This document shows positions 52,208 through 58,259 of a DNA stretch of 64,000 bases, in pieces. Source of the stretch: Azonexus hydrophilus DSM 23864 (GTDB lineage: Bacteria > Pseudomonadota > Gammaproteobacteria > Burkholderiales > Rhodocyclaceae); NCBI RefSeq assembly GCF_000429605.1, contig NZ_KE386925.1, positions 461,209 through 525,208 on the forward strand. The letters are read 5' to 3'. Numbering within the stretch: position 1 is the stretch's first letter; the number at the start of each line of letters is the position of its first letter. Made by a program: the position numbers and the translations under genes. The notes under the pieces are model-generated. The model saw only the letters and a list, made by a program, of their open reading frames with translations. It searched no databases and was not told the origin of the DNA.

Positions 52208-52362
52208 TGTCTGGTTCTGAATTAGATGACCTCCCAACCACTCAACATGAAATCAAGTATCTGGTTCATGACGTGGTGGTTCGGGAGATCAGCGAGACAG
52301 ATTGGGCGTTTGAGCTAATGAGGTTCTTAGTTCGAAAGCAGGAACAGAACGAGGAGGCTTAG
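52207..52362 (+). CDS. Small acidic phage protein (51 residues)
   Basis: MSGSELDDLPTTQHEIKYLVHDVVVREISETDWAFELMRFLVRKQEQNEEA; the ATG overlaps the stop of the previous gene (TGATG), which implies translational coupling. The stop codon lies in the loop of the terminator that follows. Function unknown. Confidence 0.5.
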   Translation: MSGSELDDLPTTQHEIKYLVHDVVVREISETDWAFELMRFLVRKQEQNEEA

Positions 52363-52376
52363 GCCTCCTTTTTTAT
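52350..52376 (+). terminator. Terminator of the 51.6-52.4 kb operon
   Basis: AGGAGGC TTAG GCCTCCT forms a 7-bp stem followed by TTTTTT; its loop contains the TAG stop of the 51-residue gene. Confidence 0.8.
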
Positions 52377-52780
52377 TTGTATTGTTCGTAGAAGTCGGCC
52401 AGCATTCTCAGTTCGTCTGGAGTTGCATCCTTCTTCAGTAGGTTTGCTCTGGTCGATACGACTATCACATTTCCCTTGGTGTATCCTTTTCTGCTATCGA
52501 TACGGTCCAATGATGGTGTTGAATACATGTCTCGATTAGCTGGATTCAATTCAATGCCAAGCACAGGACAGTGCGTCGGTATAACAATGTCAGACAGATC
52601 AAGGTTGAACTCTAGCCCAAGTCGCTTGGCTCTTTCCTTTGCACAAGACAACATGTAGCGCTCTGGATTGTCGATTCGATACTGACGCTGTTTTGAATTC
52701 AATGCAGCCCTACCCTCTGCCGTTTCTCTGATGCGGCGTTCTCGTTTGGCGGCGTAGCTAATTTCTTTTTGTTGTGTCAT
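52373..52780 (-). CDS. HNH endonuclease (paralogue of 35596 and 57477 genes)
   Basis: 135 residues. Core LEFNLDLSDIVIPTHCPVLGIELNPANRDMYSTPSLDRIDSRKGYTKGNVIVVSTRANLLKKDATPDEL, the same layout as the other two. It is transcribed against its neighbours, as expected for an inserted free-standing homing gene. GGGAG precedes the ATG. Confidence 0.8.
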   Translation of the reverse strand: MTQQKEISYAAKRERRIRETAEGRAALNSKQRQYRIDNPERYMLSCAKERAKRLGLEFNLDLSDIVIPTHCPVLGIELNPANRDMYSTPSLDRIDSRKGYTKGNVIVVSTRANLLKKDATPDELRMLADFYEQYK

Positions 52781-52794
52781 GATGACTCCCTGTA

Positions 52795-52826
52795 ATGTAA
52801 AGCTCCATCTATTTATAACTTCACAT
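52795..52826 (-). promoter_or_regulatory. TATAAATA octamer in a stem, HNH leader
   Basis: Exact TATAAATA (52810-52817, minus strand), 29 nt before ATG 52780. ATGTGAAG and CTTTACAT (one G-U pair) flank it. This stem does not reach the ribosome site. Confidence 0.6.
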
Positions 52827-52839
52827 GAAGGGGATTCAA

Positions 52840-53097
52840 ATGGCTAAGGGTGTTCGTCGGACCACTGCTCAGATGATTGCAGATTACGAAGCCAAGATTG
52901 CAGCACTGAAGGCAAAGGCTTCCGTTACTGCTGACCACAAATCGATCTTGGCTCTGGCAGTGAAGGTTGATAATGTTGCTACTGAACTGGGTGTGTCGGT
53001 TAAGGAAGTGTTGAAGCTGGTTGCCAAGGTAGCGAAGCCTGAAGTTTCGAAAGATGATGGCCCTGCTGCTCCTCCTGAAACCGCAACGAAGAAGTGA
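52840..53097 (+). CDS. Small Lys/Ala-rich phage protein
   Basis: 85 residues from ATG 52840 (MAKGVRRTTAQMIADYEAKIAALKAKASVTADHKSILALAVKVDNVATELGVSVKEVLKLVAKVAKPEVSKDD), chosen because AAGGGG precedes it; the earlier in-frame ATG at 52825 overlaps that site. A helix followed by a possible HTH-like segment (LGVSVKEVLKLVAKV). It may bind DNA. Function unknown. Confidence 0.5.
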   Translation: MAKGVRRTTAQMIADYEAKIAALKAKASVTADHKSILALAVKVDNVATELGVSVKEVLKLVAKVAKPEVSKDDGPAAPPETATKK

Positions 53098-53211
53098 TGC
53101 TGCGTTGGGTTCAAAGCCTGTAGGGTGTTGTCTTTTTTCTGAAAATGTTGGAGTCTCGGATACATATTAGTAGCCACGAATGACAACTTGGCTTACTTGA
53201 GGAGAGACAAA

Positions 53212-53499
53212 ATGAAAAAGACTATCGCTATCCTGTTGCTGCTGTGTTCGTCTGCTGCTGTAGCTCAATATGACTCTGGTGTGTATGAGTTGCAGCGCGA
53301 GGTCAAGATGCTGAAGATGAACCAAGCCATCACTGATCGTTACATTACTGCATTGGAGAACCGTATTGCTGCACTGGAAGGACGTAGCAGTAGCAGTAGC
53401 AAGAAGATGAGTGCCGAAGAGAAGGCCATGTTCGACAATGCACGTAAAAGAATCCAAGCATCAGAAGCAAGGACCAAGGCATACGAACAACCAGAGTAA
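53212..53499 (+). CDS. Exported small coiled-coil protein
   Basis: 95 residues from ATG 53212 after GAGGAGAGACAAA. Signal peptide MKKTIAILLLLCSSAAVAQ, then a coiled coil (LQREVKMLKMNQAITDRYITALENRIAALEGR), a Ser run (RSSSSSKK) and a charged tail. The Cys in LLLLCSS is not a clean lipobox. It may be a periplasmic moron or spanin-like protein. It is followed by a strong terminator. Confidence 0.6.
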   Translation: MKKTIAILLLLCSSAAVAQYDSGVYELQREVKMLKMNQAITDRYITALENRIAALEGRSSSSSKKMSAEEKAMFDNARKRIQASEARTKAYEQPE

Positions 53500-53524
53500 C
53501 AGCCTTGAGAGTACGAAGTGAATG

Positions 53525-53555
53525 AGGGACGGTAGAAGCTAGACCGTCCCTTTTC
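53525..53555 (+). terminator. Terminator after the exported protein gene
   Basis: AGGGACGGT and ACCGTCCCT form a 9-bp stem with a 9-nt loop followed by TTTTCTTTT. Confidence 0.82.
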
Positions 53556-53972
53556 TTTTGGCCTCTCGCTTCTGTGTTCCCATTTCGGTCAGTGGTGTAA
53601 ATTATTTTTTCGTATCACCTCATGTACCTTAACTGTGGCGTCGAGGAATTGGGGAGCTGGATGAATGTCGTGTGTGGGATCGGGTACATCAATCGTTCCC
53701 ATATCGTTTCCCTTATCGCCTTCCTCATATCGGGCCTGAGTTCGTCAAATGGATTCGTTATGGCGTCGTAGAGATGTCGTTAATCCCGTTCGTTAATGCG
53801 ACGTAATCGACCTATACGCGATTTGTTTTGCCTTACCTATGCCGACATATGGGATTCGATTTGTTACATGGAACCAGATCGGGAAATGGAACTCAGGTCT
53901 TCACCATGTACGGAACCGAAGGTTCCTATTACAGAGGGGGGTTCGCAGGCCCCCCCTGTAATATTTTATATA
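53556..53972. other. Noncoding region with repeats and G/C-tract hairpins
   Basis: No credible gene. It contains an imperfect direct repeat (TTCGTTATGGCGTCGTA at 53754-53770 and TTCGTTAATGCGACGTA at 53789-53805), a GGAACC/GGTTCC hairpin near 53918-53932 and alternating G-tract and C-tract segments from 53930 that can form two mutually exclusive stems. An apparent rightward frame at 53796-54140 runs through these and looks spurious. Confidence 0.5.
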
Positions 53973-54536
53973 CTATTCTTTCTTTATTATTACAGGGGGG
54001 GTTTTCTTTGGTTTGTTCTTATCAATCAGTACCTTGTGTGGTGCAATCTTCAGGTGCAGTCCCTTGACCAAATCCATGGTGTGCTTCGACGGCAGATGAT
54101 CCTGCTTGAACCGAATACCATCTCTATGCATCTCCAGTAGCTTCAACACAACTTGGGCATAGAGATGGTTGTTCGGACGTGGCGTATGTCTTCCGTCCTT
54201 GAATACCAGATGCTCGACATCCTCCTTCGACACCTTCTGCTTCTCCAGTGCTTCAACAAGGATGCGTTCGATCTTTCCTGCCATCTTGCCTGCCTCGATC
54301 TGGTTAGTGATCAAGGTAATGTGCTCGATACCATCTACCACACTGTACAGATTGAGCAGTGACAGTAGTTCGGATAGCCAGAGATCGCCATAGGTTCTCG
54401 TCGTGCTGATTGTCTCGTAGTCCTTTTGCAATAGCTGACCTTCATGCTTTGCTAGGACACGGAAGGCTACTCCTGCCTTCTTGCACTTACCCTTTTCGTT
54501 GTCCCGGTAAGTGGTTCCGTAGATTGATATGTTCAT
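53973..54536 (-). CDS. Phage protein of unknown function (187 residues)
   Basis: MNISIYGTTYRDNEKGKCKKAGVAFRVLAKHEGQLLQKDYETISTTRTYGDLWLSELLSLLNLY, then IEHITLITNQIEAGKMAGKIERILVEAL. The order of three strands, a helix with a Glu and a fourth strand resembles an RNase-H-like fold, but the usual catalytic Asp residues are not obvious (ITNQ where active enzymes have TD). The Pro/Lys-rich tail (KPKKTPPVIIKKE) is encoded by the C-tract of the adjacent hairpin repeat. Function not assigned. Confidence 0.5.
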   Translation of the reverse strand: MNISIYGTTYRDNEKGKCKKAGVAFRVLAKHEGQLLQKDYETISTTRTYGDLWLSELLSLLNLYSVVDGIEHITLITNQIEAGKMAGKIERILVEALEKQKVSKEDVEHLVFKDGRHTPRPNNHLYAQVVLKLLEMHRDGIRFKQDHLPSKHTMDLVKGLHLKIAPHKVLIDKNKPKKTPPVIIKKE

Positions 54537-54545
54537 GATGCAACC

Positions 54546-54935
54546 TTACCAGTCTTGTTGATAGTCATTAGTCTTGACGCCATTAAGGTCTGCATCAAGC
54601 AACTGAAGGTTAGCCCAACAGTGAAGACCACATACGGTACTGGATTGAATAGGGATGATGTGATCGACTTCTAATTTTAACCCGAGACGTTCGTTAAGTT
54701 CATCTCGTTTTTCATACATCATCTTTACTTTGTCTGCCTCGAACCATTTAGGCTTGGCTTGCTTCTCTGCATAGCGACGACGTGCACTCAGTCTTGTGCG
54801 GCGTGTCCCAACAAGTTGATCAAGATCATCCTCGACTTGTTGAATGATGTGTTGGTTCTTTGCTTCCCACTCTGCTCGTTCTCTCTTCACTCGCTCGGCT
54901 CTTGCACGCTGGCGGTCACGGTTTGTTTGTTTCAT
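54546..54935 (-). CDS. HNH endonuclease (RuvC-free, HNH-only type)
   Basis: 129 residues from ATG 54935 (MKQTNRDRQRARAERVKRERAEWEAKNQH). Long basic helical start, then the HNH core EVDHIIPIQSSTVCGLHCWANLQLLDADLNGVKTNDY: D-H-I-I-P, C-G-L-H and N-L-Q, a classical HNH signature. A different subfamily from the other five. A longer in-frame start (55004) lies inside the structured leader and has no ribosome site. Probably a free-standing homing endonuclease. Confidence 0.8.
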   Translation of the reverse strand: MKQTNRDRQRARAERVKRERAEWEAKNQHIIQQVEDDLDQLVGTRRTRLSARRRYAEKQAKPKWFEADKVKMMYEKRDELNERLGLKLEVDHIIPIQSSTVCGLHCWANLQLLDADLNGVKTNDYQQDW

Positions 54936-55031
54936 TTGGCTTGGTCTCCAGATAAAAAGAAACCCCAGACAGGCGACCAAGCCAAAGGATGTCTGGGGTT
55001 TCACGTAAACTTTTTATTGTAGGGCTTGGTC
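54935..55031 (-). promoter_or_regulatory. Three-segment leader of the HNH gene (attenuator/RBS switch candidate)
   Basis: In transcript order: segment A GACCAAGCC (55023-55031); a terminator with stem AAACCCCAGACA/TGTCTGGGGTTT (54990-55001 and 54960-54971) and T-run; its loop holds segment B TTTGGCTTGGTC (54975-54986); segment C GACCAAGCCAAA (54935-54946) lies between GGAG and the ATG. B can pair with A (9 bp) or C (12 bp), so termination and ribosome access could be switched. Confidence 0.65.
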
Positions 55032-55043
55032 GGTCCTTGAACT

Positions 55044-55051
55044 TATTTATA
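55044..55051 (-). promoter_or_regulatory. TATAAATA octamer, proximal, HNH gene
   Basis: Exact TATAAATA on the minus strand, 12 nt before segment A of the structured leader. Confidence 0.62.
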
Positions 55052-55072
55052 AAGCCGACACCTTCACATTCA

Positions 55073-55080
55073 TATTTATG
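55073..55080 (-). promoter_or_regulatory. CATAAATA octamer, distal, HNH gene
   Basis: CATAAATA on the minus strand, 21 bp upstream of the proximal octamer; a tandem arrangement. Confidence 0.55.
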
Positions 55081-55118
55081 CTTCACCCCCTCCGACGTGA
55101 AGAAAAATAGAGAACCTG

Positions 55119-55138
55119 AACCCCACTATTGATGCGGG
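55119..55138. repeat. Repeat copy B
   Basis: AACCCCACTATTGATGCGGG, 19 of 20 bases identical to 51267-51286. Here CCCC and GGGG form a short stem. It lies between the divergent HNH genes. Confidence 0.55.
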
Positions 55139-55168
55139 GTGTAGCCATTTCCTTAGAACTTTTGAACC

Positions 55169-55229
55169 TCTCCACTAAATATTCTCAAGGGCGATCATAC
55201 AGACCGTCCGGACATGAACGCTATGGAGA
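55169..55229 (+). promoter_or_regulatory. Leader of the HNH gene with octamer variant and SD arm
   Basis: ACTAAATA (55174-55181) directly follows TCTCCA (55169-55174), which pairs with TGGAGA (55224-55229), the ribosome site. Same arrangement as on the left arm, but on the plus strand and with a weaker octamer. Confidence 0.5.
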
Positions 55230-55234
55230 CAATC

Positions 55235-55729
55235 ATGACAGAACAAACAAAGAAACTACTCGCAAGAATCGAACGCAACGTCACAGTGAATGAAGAGACT
55301 GGATGCTGGGAATGGAATCGATACTGCAACAAGACAAATGGCTACGGTCTGGTATGGGTAGGCAGAGACGAGCATGGCAAGTACATCTGGAACAACGCAC
55401 ACCGACTCTCTTATGAACTCTTCTGGGGCCCTGTGCCTGAAGGTATGGAGGTAGCACATACCTGCCACACCCCAAAATGTTGTAACCCGAACCATCTTGT
55501 CGCCTGCACCCACAAAGAGAATATCCGAATGAGTGTTGAAGCAGGACGATGGGTAAGAGGTACAGACAAAAAGAATGCAAAGCTAACAGAGAGAGATGTT
55601 CGGATCATCAAGGAAGGATCAATCTTCGAGCAGCTATCCCAACGTGCGGTTGCAAGAATGTTCAACATCAACCTGACCACATTGCGTTCTATCCTGACTG
55701 GCGATACGTGGTCGCATGTAACAGTTTAA
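55235..55729 (+). CDS. HNH homing-type endonuclease with C-terminal HTH-like segment
   Basis: 164 residues from ATG 55235 (MTEQTKKLLARIERNVTVNEETGCWEWNRYCNKTNGYG) with GGAG upstream; an earlier in-frame ATG at 55214 is less supported. HNH core EVAHTCHTPKCCNPNHLVACTHKENIRMS; C-terminal LTERDVRIIKEGSIFEQLSQRAVARMFNINLTTLRSILTGDTW is an HTH-like DNA-binding segment. Same architecture as 26683-27192. Confidence 0.8.
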   Translation: MTEQTKKLLARIERNVTVNEETGCWEWNRYCNKTNGYGLVWVGRDEHGKYIWNNAHRLSYELFWGPVPEGMEVAHTCHTPKCCNPNHLVACTHKENIRMSVEAGRWVRGTDKKNAKLTERDVRIIKEGSIFEQLSQRAVARMFNINLTTLRSILTGDTWSHVTV

Positions 55730-55741
55730 GGAGTGACCAAA

Positions 55742-55978
55742 ATGGGAACCGCATACCTACTCTGCACCGTTGTAACAATCATCCTCGCAGTAACAATAAC
55801 AACCTACTACTACTGGAGACAAAAGCAAATGGATACATCAAAAGAGTTCTACCTCAACTACTACAAGGGATGTGTTGAACTGTATCGTGAAGCACACAAA
55901 CAAGACCTGAACGAGAATGCTGTAGATGATTACGAACAGAGCTTGAAGGACATGTTCGATTCGTTCAAGAAAAAGTAA
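55742..55978 (+). CDS. Small membrane-anchored protein
   Basis: 78 residues from ATG 55742 (AAGGAG upstream): MGTAYLLCTVVTIILAVTITTYYYWRQKQMDTSKEFYLNYYKGCVELYREAHKQDLNENAVDDYEQSLKDMFDSFKKK. One N-terminal membrane helix and a charged helical cytoplasmic or periplasmic part. It starts 12 bp after the HNH gene and is followed by a terminator. Function unknown. Confidence 0.55.
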   Translation: MGTAYLLCTVVTIILAVTITTYYYWRQKQMDTSKEFYLNYYKGCVELYREAHKQDLNENAVDDYEQSLKDMFDSFKKK

Positions 55979-56017
55979 CCCTAAAGAAAAAAGAAACATT
56001 AGGGAAAGAAGACTGGG

Positions 56018-56051
56018 AAGGCCCACAGCATTGCACTGTGGGCCTTTTTGT
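56018..56051 (+). terminator. Strong terminator before the integrase gene
   Basis: AAGGCCCACAG and CTGTGGGCCTT form an 11-bp stem followed by TTTG and TTT; an outer ACTGGGAA/TTTCCCAGT extends it. It isolates the integrase from the upstream genes. Confidence 0.85.
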
Positions 56052-56181
56052 TTCCCAGTGGAGGAGACAAACTTACAACCATGAACGAGTTGTACCGTAT
56101 GACAAGTACGGCAATTCTATTTATGTTTTGACTCCCGTTGTCATTCACCTGTAAAAAATAGGAATGTTTTCTCACTGGAGT

Positions 56182-56189
56182 AATAAATA
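56182..56189 (+). promoter_or_regulatory. AATAAATA octamer, integrase
   Basis: AATAAATA on the plus strand, 46 nt before the integrase ATG. A weak CCTGTA/TACAGG pair (56149-56154 and 56220-56225) brackets it and touches the ribosome site; this may be chance. Confidence 0.45.
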
Positions 56190-56235
56190 TTTTTCGCATC
56201 ACTGACAACGATGCTTAACTACAGGAGAAACAATC

Positions 56236-57372
56236 ATGAGTCTAGTACGTCACGCCAACAGTCCTTACTGGTATGCATCCTTTATGATCAACGGAAAGCC
56301 ATACCTGAAGAGCACAAAGACAAACAACAAAGCACTAGCACAGAAGGTCGAGAATGAACTTCGTCGCAAGGCCATTGAGGAGATTCATTTCGAGAAGAAT
56401 GAAACATGCACCCTCAAGGAAATCATTGACGAGCATTTGGAACTGAAGAAGCCAACCGAGATGACCGAGCGTGCAAAGAAATGTTTCGCACAACTCGAAA
56501 CTGTCTCCCGTAAGTTGCTTGGCTACAAACTGAACAACATGACGAAGGAGCCTATCGAAGTGTATGGGTTCGAGGCTTCAATGCCCTTCCATGAACTGAC
56601 CAGCAAGCATCTCGTTCGCCTCATGATGGCCCGCCGCAGCGAAGGTGTCAGCATGGGTACGTTCCTGCATGAGCTTCTGTTCATCAATGCCCTCATGACG
56701 ACAGCGAAGCAGTTGGGTTACCAAGTACCTGACATCGACATCAAGGCTTTCAAAAAGGAACACAAGGTCAAGCAGGAGAAGGGAACGATCCACTACCTGA
56801 CCGAAGAGCAAGAAAACAAACTGCTGGATGAACTCGATCCACTGAAAGACATTCAGGGCCTTGGTGCATACGAAGACCGTACCGATGAACAGATTCGCAT
56901 TCGTCGAGACAACTACGACTTCGTTGTGACTCTCCTCGACACTGGTGCTCGCCACGAAGAGATTGCAACACTCGAATGGAGCCAGGTCGATCTAGTCAAT
57001 AAACAGATTCGATTGATCCGTGGCAAGACGAAGAATGAATCGACACTGCAAATGACGAAGCGCCTCTACCTGATCATGCAGAACCGTAGCGAGAACAAAC
57101 GCAGCGAGCAATGGGTCTTCACAAACAAGAACGGAGGCCACAGAGGCTACAACATCGCAGGCCTGCAAGGAGCAATGAAGCGTGCAGGGATTGAAGGATC
57201 ATTCCACACACTCCGGAAGACCTTGGCATCGAAGCTAGTCCGTAACGGTTTGGCAATCAGTGACGTGAGTGCAATCCTTGGTCACTCGAATGTAACTACC
57301 ACGGCAAGTTACTACGCAAGCCTGAGTCCAAGTGAGGCAAGTAAGCGAGCCGTTGCCATGTTGGATTTATAA
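56236..57372 (+). CDS. int: Tyrosine integrase
   Basis: 378 residues. N-terminal part (LVRHANSPYWYASFMINGKPYLKSTKTNNKALAQKVENELRRKAIEE) resembles an AP2-like arm-binding region, followed by a SAM-like core domain. Catalytic set: Arg in TGARHEEIATLEWSQVD, Lys in IRGKTKNES, His-x-x-Arg in SFHTLRKTLAS, His in LGHSNVTTT and the nucleophile Tyr in ASYYASLSP. It integrates and excises the element. Its position near the right end and ACAGGAGAAACAATC before the ATG are normal. No excisionase gene was identified. Confidence 0.92.
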   Translation: MSLVRHANSPYWYASFMINGKPYLKSTKTNNKALAQKVENELRRKAIEEIHFEKNETCTLKEIIDEHLELKKPTEMTERAKKCFAQLETVSRKLLGYKLNNMTKEPIEVYGFEASMPFHELTSKHLVRLMMARRSEGVSMGTFLHELLFINALMTTAKQLGYQVPDIDIKAFKKEHKVKQEKGTIHYLTEEQENKLLDELDPLKDIQGLGAYEDRTDEQIRIRRDNYDFVVTLLDTGARHEEIATLEWSQVDLVNKQIRLIRGKTKNESTLQMTKRLYLIMQNRSENKRSEQWVFTNKNGGHRGYNIAGLQGAMKRAGIEGSFHTLRKTLASKLVRNGLAISDVSAILGHSNVTTTASYYASLSPSEASKRAVAMLDL

Positions 57373-57375
57373 ATA
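57368..57375 (+). promoter_or_regulatory. TATAAATA octamer overlapping the integrase stop
   Basis: Exact TATAAATA on the plus strand, 16 nt before the structured leader of the following HNH gene. Confidence 0.6.
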
Positions 57376-57383
57376 AAAGGTCA

Positions 57384-57458
57384 GCCGCCAAGCGATAAAT
57401 AACTACAACTAATTTTTGTTTGAAGAACCCACACAAGTGCTTGGCGGCCGTGTGGGTT
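57384..57458 (+). promoter_or_regulatory. HNH leader: octamer, terminator with loop complementary to an upstream arm
   Basis: Arm A GCCGCCAAGC (57384-57393) is followed at once by GATAAATA (57394-57401). A terminator with stem AACCCACAC/GTGTGGGTT (57426-57434 and 57450-57458) plus T-run has in its loop segment B GCTTGGCGGC (57439-57448), the exact complement of A. RNA begun at the first octamer contains A; RNA begun at GATAAATA does not. Confidence 0.65.
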
Positions 57459-57476
57459 TTTCTTTGGGAGATTGAT

Positions 57477-57893
57477 ATGTCGTACTACGAAGACAACAAA
57501 GAAGTTTTGAAGGCCAAAGCAAAGGCACGATACGAACAGAACAAGAAGCAGAGGTTAGCTAAGTGTGCGGAGTGGCGTAAAGCTAATCCAATGTCACGTT
57601 GGCTATCCAGTATCAAACGAAGTGCTAAGGAACGAGGCATTGAGTTTGATTTGTCAATCGAGGACATTGTTGTTCCAGAACGGTGTCCTCTTCTTGGTAT
57701 CGAACTACGTCCGTGGGCGTCGACATCAGATCGATCCGACAACAGCGTATCGCTTGACCGAATAGACAGCACCAAAGGTTATGTCAAAGGGAACGTGTGG
57801 GTCATATCGTGGAGAGCCAACCGACTGAAATACGATGCCACGATAGATGAAATGGAACTACTGGTTAAGAACTGGCGTGCTGCGCTGGAGTAA
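57477..57893 (+). CDS. HNH endonuclease (third paralogue)
   Basis: 138 residues from ATG 57477 (MSYYEDNKEVLKAKAKARYEQNKKQRLAKCAEWRK), preceded by GGGAG. Core IEFDLSIEDIVVPERCPLLGIELRP, VSLDRIDSTKGYVKGNVWVISWRANRLKYDATIDEM. Paralogous to the genes at 35596-36048 and 52373-52780. A longer upstream frame (57420) runs through the terminator and is not used. Last gene of the element. Confidence 0.82.
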   Translation: MSYYEDNKEVLKAKAKARYEQNKKQRLAKCAEWRKANPMSRWLSSIKRSAKERGIEFDLSIEDIVVPERCPLLGIELRPWASTSDRSDNSVSLDRIDSTKGYVKGNVWVISWRANRLKYDATIDEMELLVKNWRAALE

Positions 57894-57894
57894 A

Positions 57895-57908
57895 TTATAG
57901 AGTGATAG
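57895..57908. repeat. Right possible integrase arm-type site
   Basis: TTATAGAGTGATAG joins the two sequences found separately at 24812-24861 (TTATAGAGTG and GAGTGATAG), in the same orientation. Confidence 0.4.
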
Positions 57909-58002
57909 CAATCTTGAGAAAGGCACAAACTTTTCAAAACCTACTATTAGTGCGGCTTTCTTTTTTGGCCCTACCAATAATCAAAAAGTTACCACGTGAA
58001 GC

Positions 58003-58050
58003 CCCGCAGGATATGCGCGATATGAAACTGGCATAGGTTTTATTTTATAT
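58003..58050. other. Candidate right attachment region (attR)
   Basis: CCCGCAGG (58003-58010) and TATTTTATAT (58041-58050) both recur at 24738-24762. GC-rich chromosome resumes after about 58,055. If CCCGCAGG is the core, the GGATATGCGC sequence that follows is chromosomal, which would fit its resemblance to a site before dps at 62,687. From 57,909 to the tal start no gene is present. Confidence 0.35.
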
Positions 58051-58259
58051 GTTAGTTCACCTGTGCGCCATATCTTCGACGCTTGAACCGGATGGCGATT
58101 GCCCATTTTTCAGGCACCAACCACAAAGCCCTTGCCGCTCAATGGATTGCAGCATGCATCCAGAGCTTATCCACAGGCTTGTCCGACCCAAACGGGGATA
58201 AATGTCCCTTATGCACACAGACTGATAGACTTGCCCCTTTTGCCCAGCGACCCAACGAC

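Larger units (their letters stand above)
24738..58050. mobile_element. Integrated T7-type phage-like element lacking replication and transcription genes
   Basis: An AT-richer block of about 33 kb lies between acnB and tal. It has a tyrosine integrase near its right end and a complete podoviral morphogenesis module on its left arm. Candidate att sequences and repeated arm-type sites are present at both ends. No gene for RNA polymerase, DNA polymerase, primase, helicase, endolysin or CI-type repressor is recognisable. Almost every transcription unit carries an ATAAATA promoter-like octamer. Boundaries are approximate. Confidence 0.85.

Noticed and set aside
53796..54140. Plus-strand frame of 114 codons
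   Set aside because: It crosses the G/C-tract hairpins, overlaps the better-supported minus-strand gene 53973-54536 and has no ribosome site or recognisable sequence.
56081..56131. Tiny frame MNELYRMTSTAILFMF after GGAGGAG, and a minus-strand CATAAATA at 56118-56125
   Set aside because: The SD spacing is long and the peptide is only 16 residues; the octamer here faces no gene and may be chance. Kept as a caution against counting every octamer as a promoter.
24738..58050. CRISPR array or tRNA gene at the insertion site
   Set aside because: No regularly spaced repeats and no cloverleaf-like sequence were found at either end or inside.
58083..58259. N-terminal extension of transaldolase
   Set aside because: The conserved transaldolase N-terminus begins at 58260; the upstream part has no homology-like features and is AT-rich leader.
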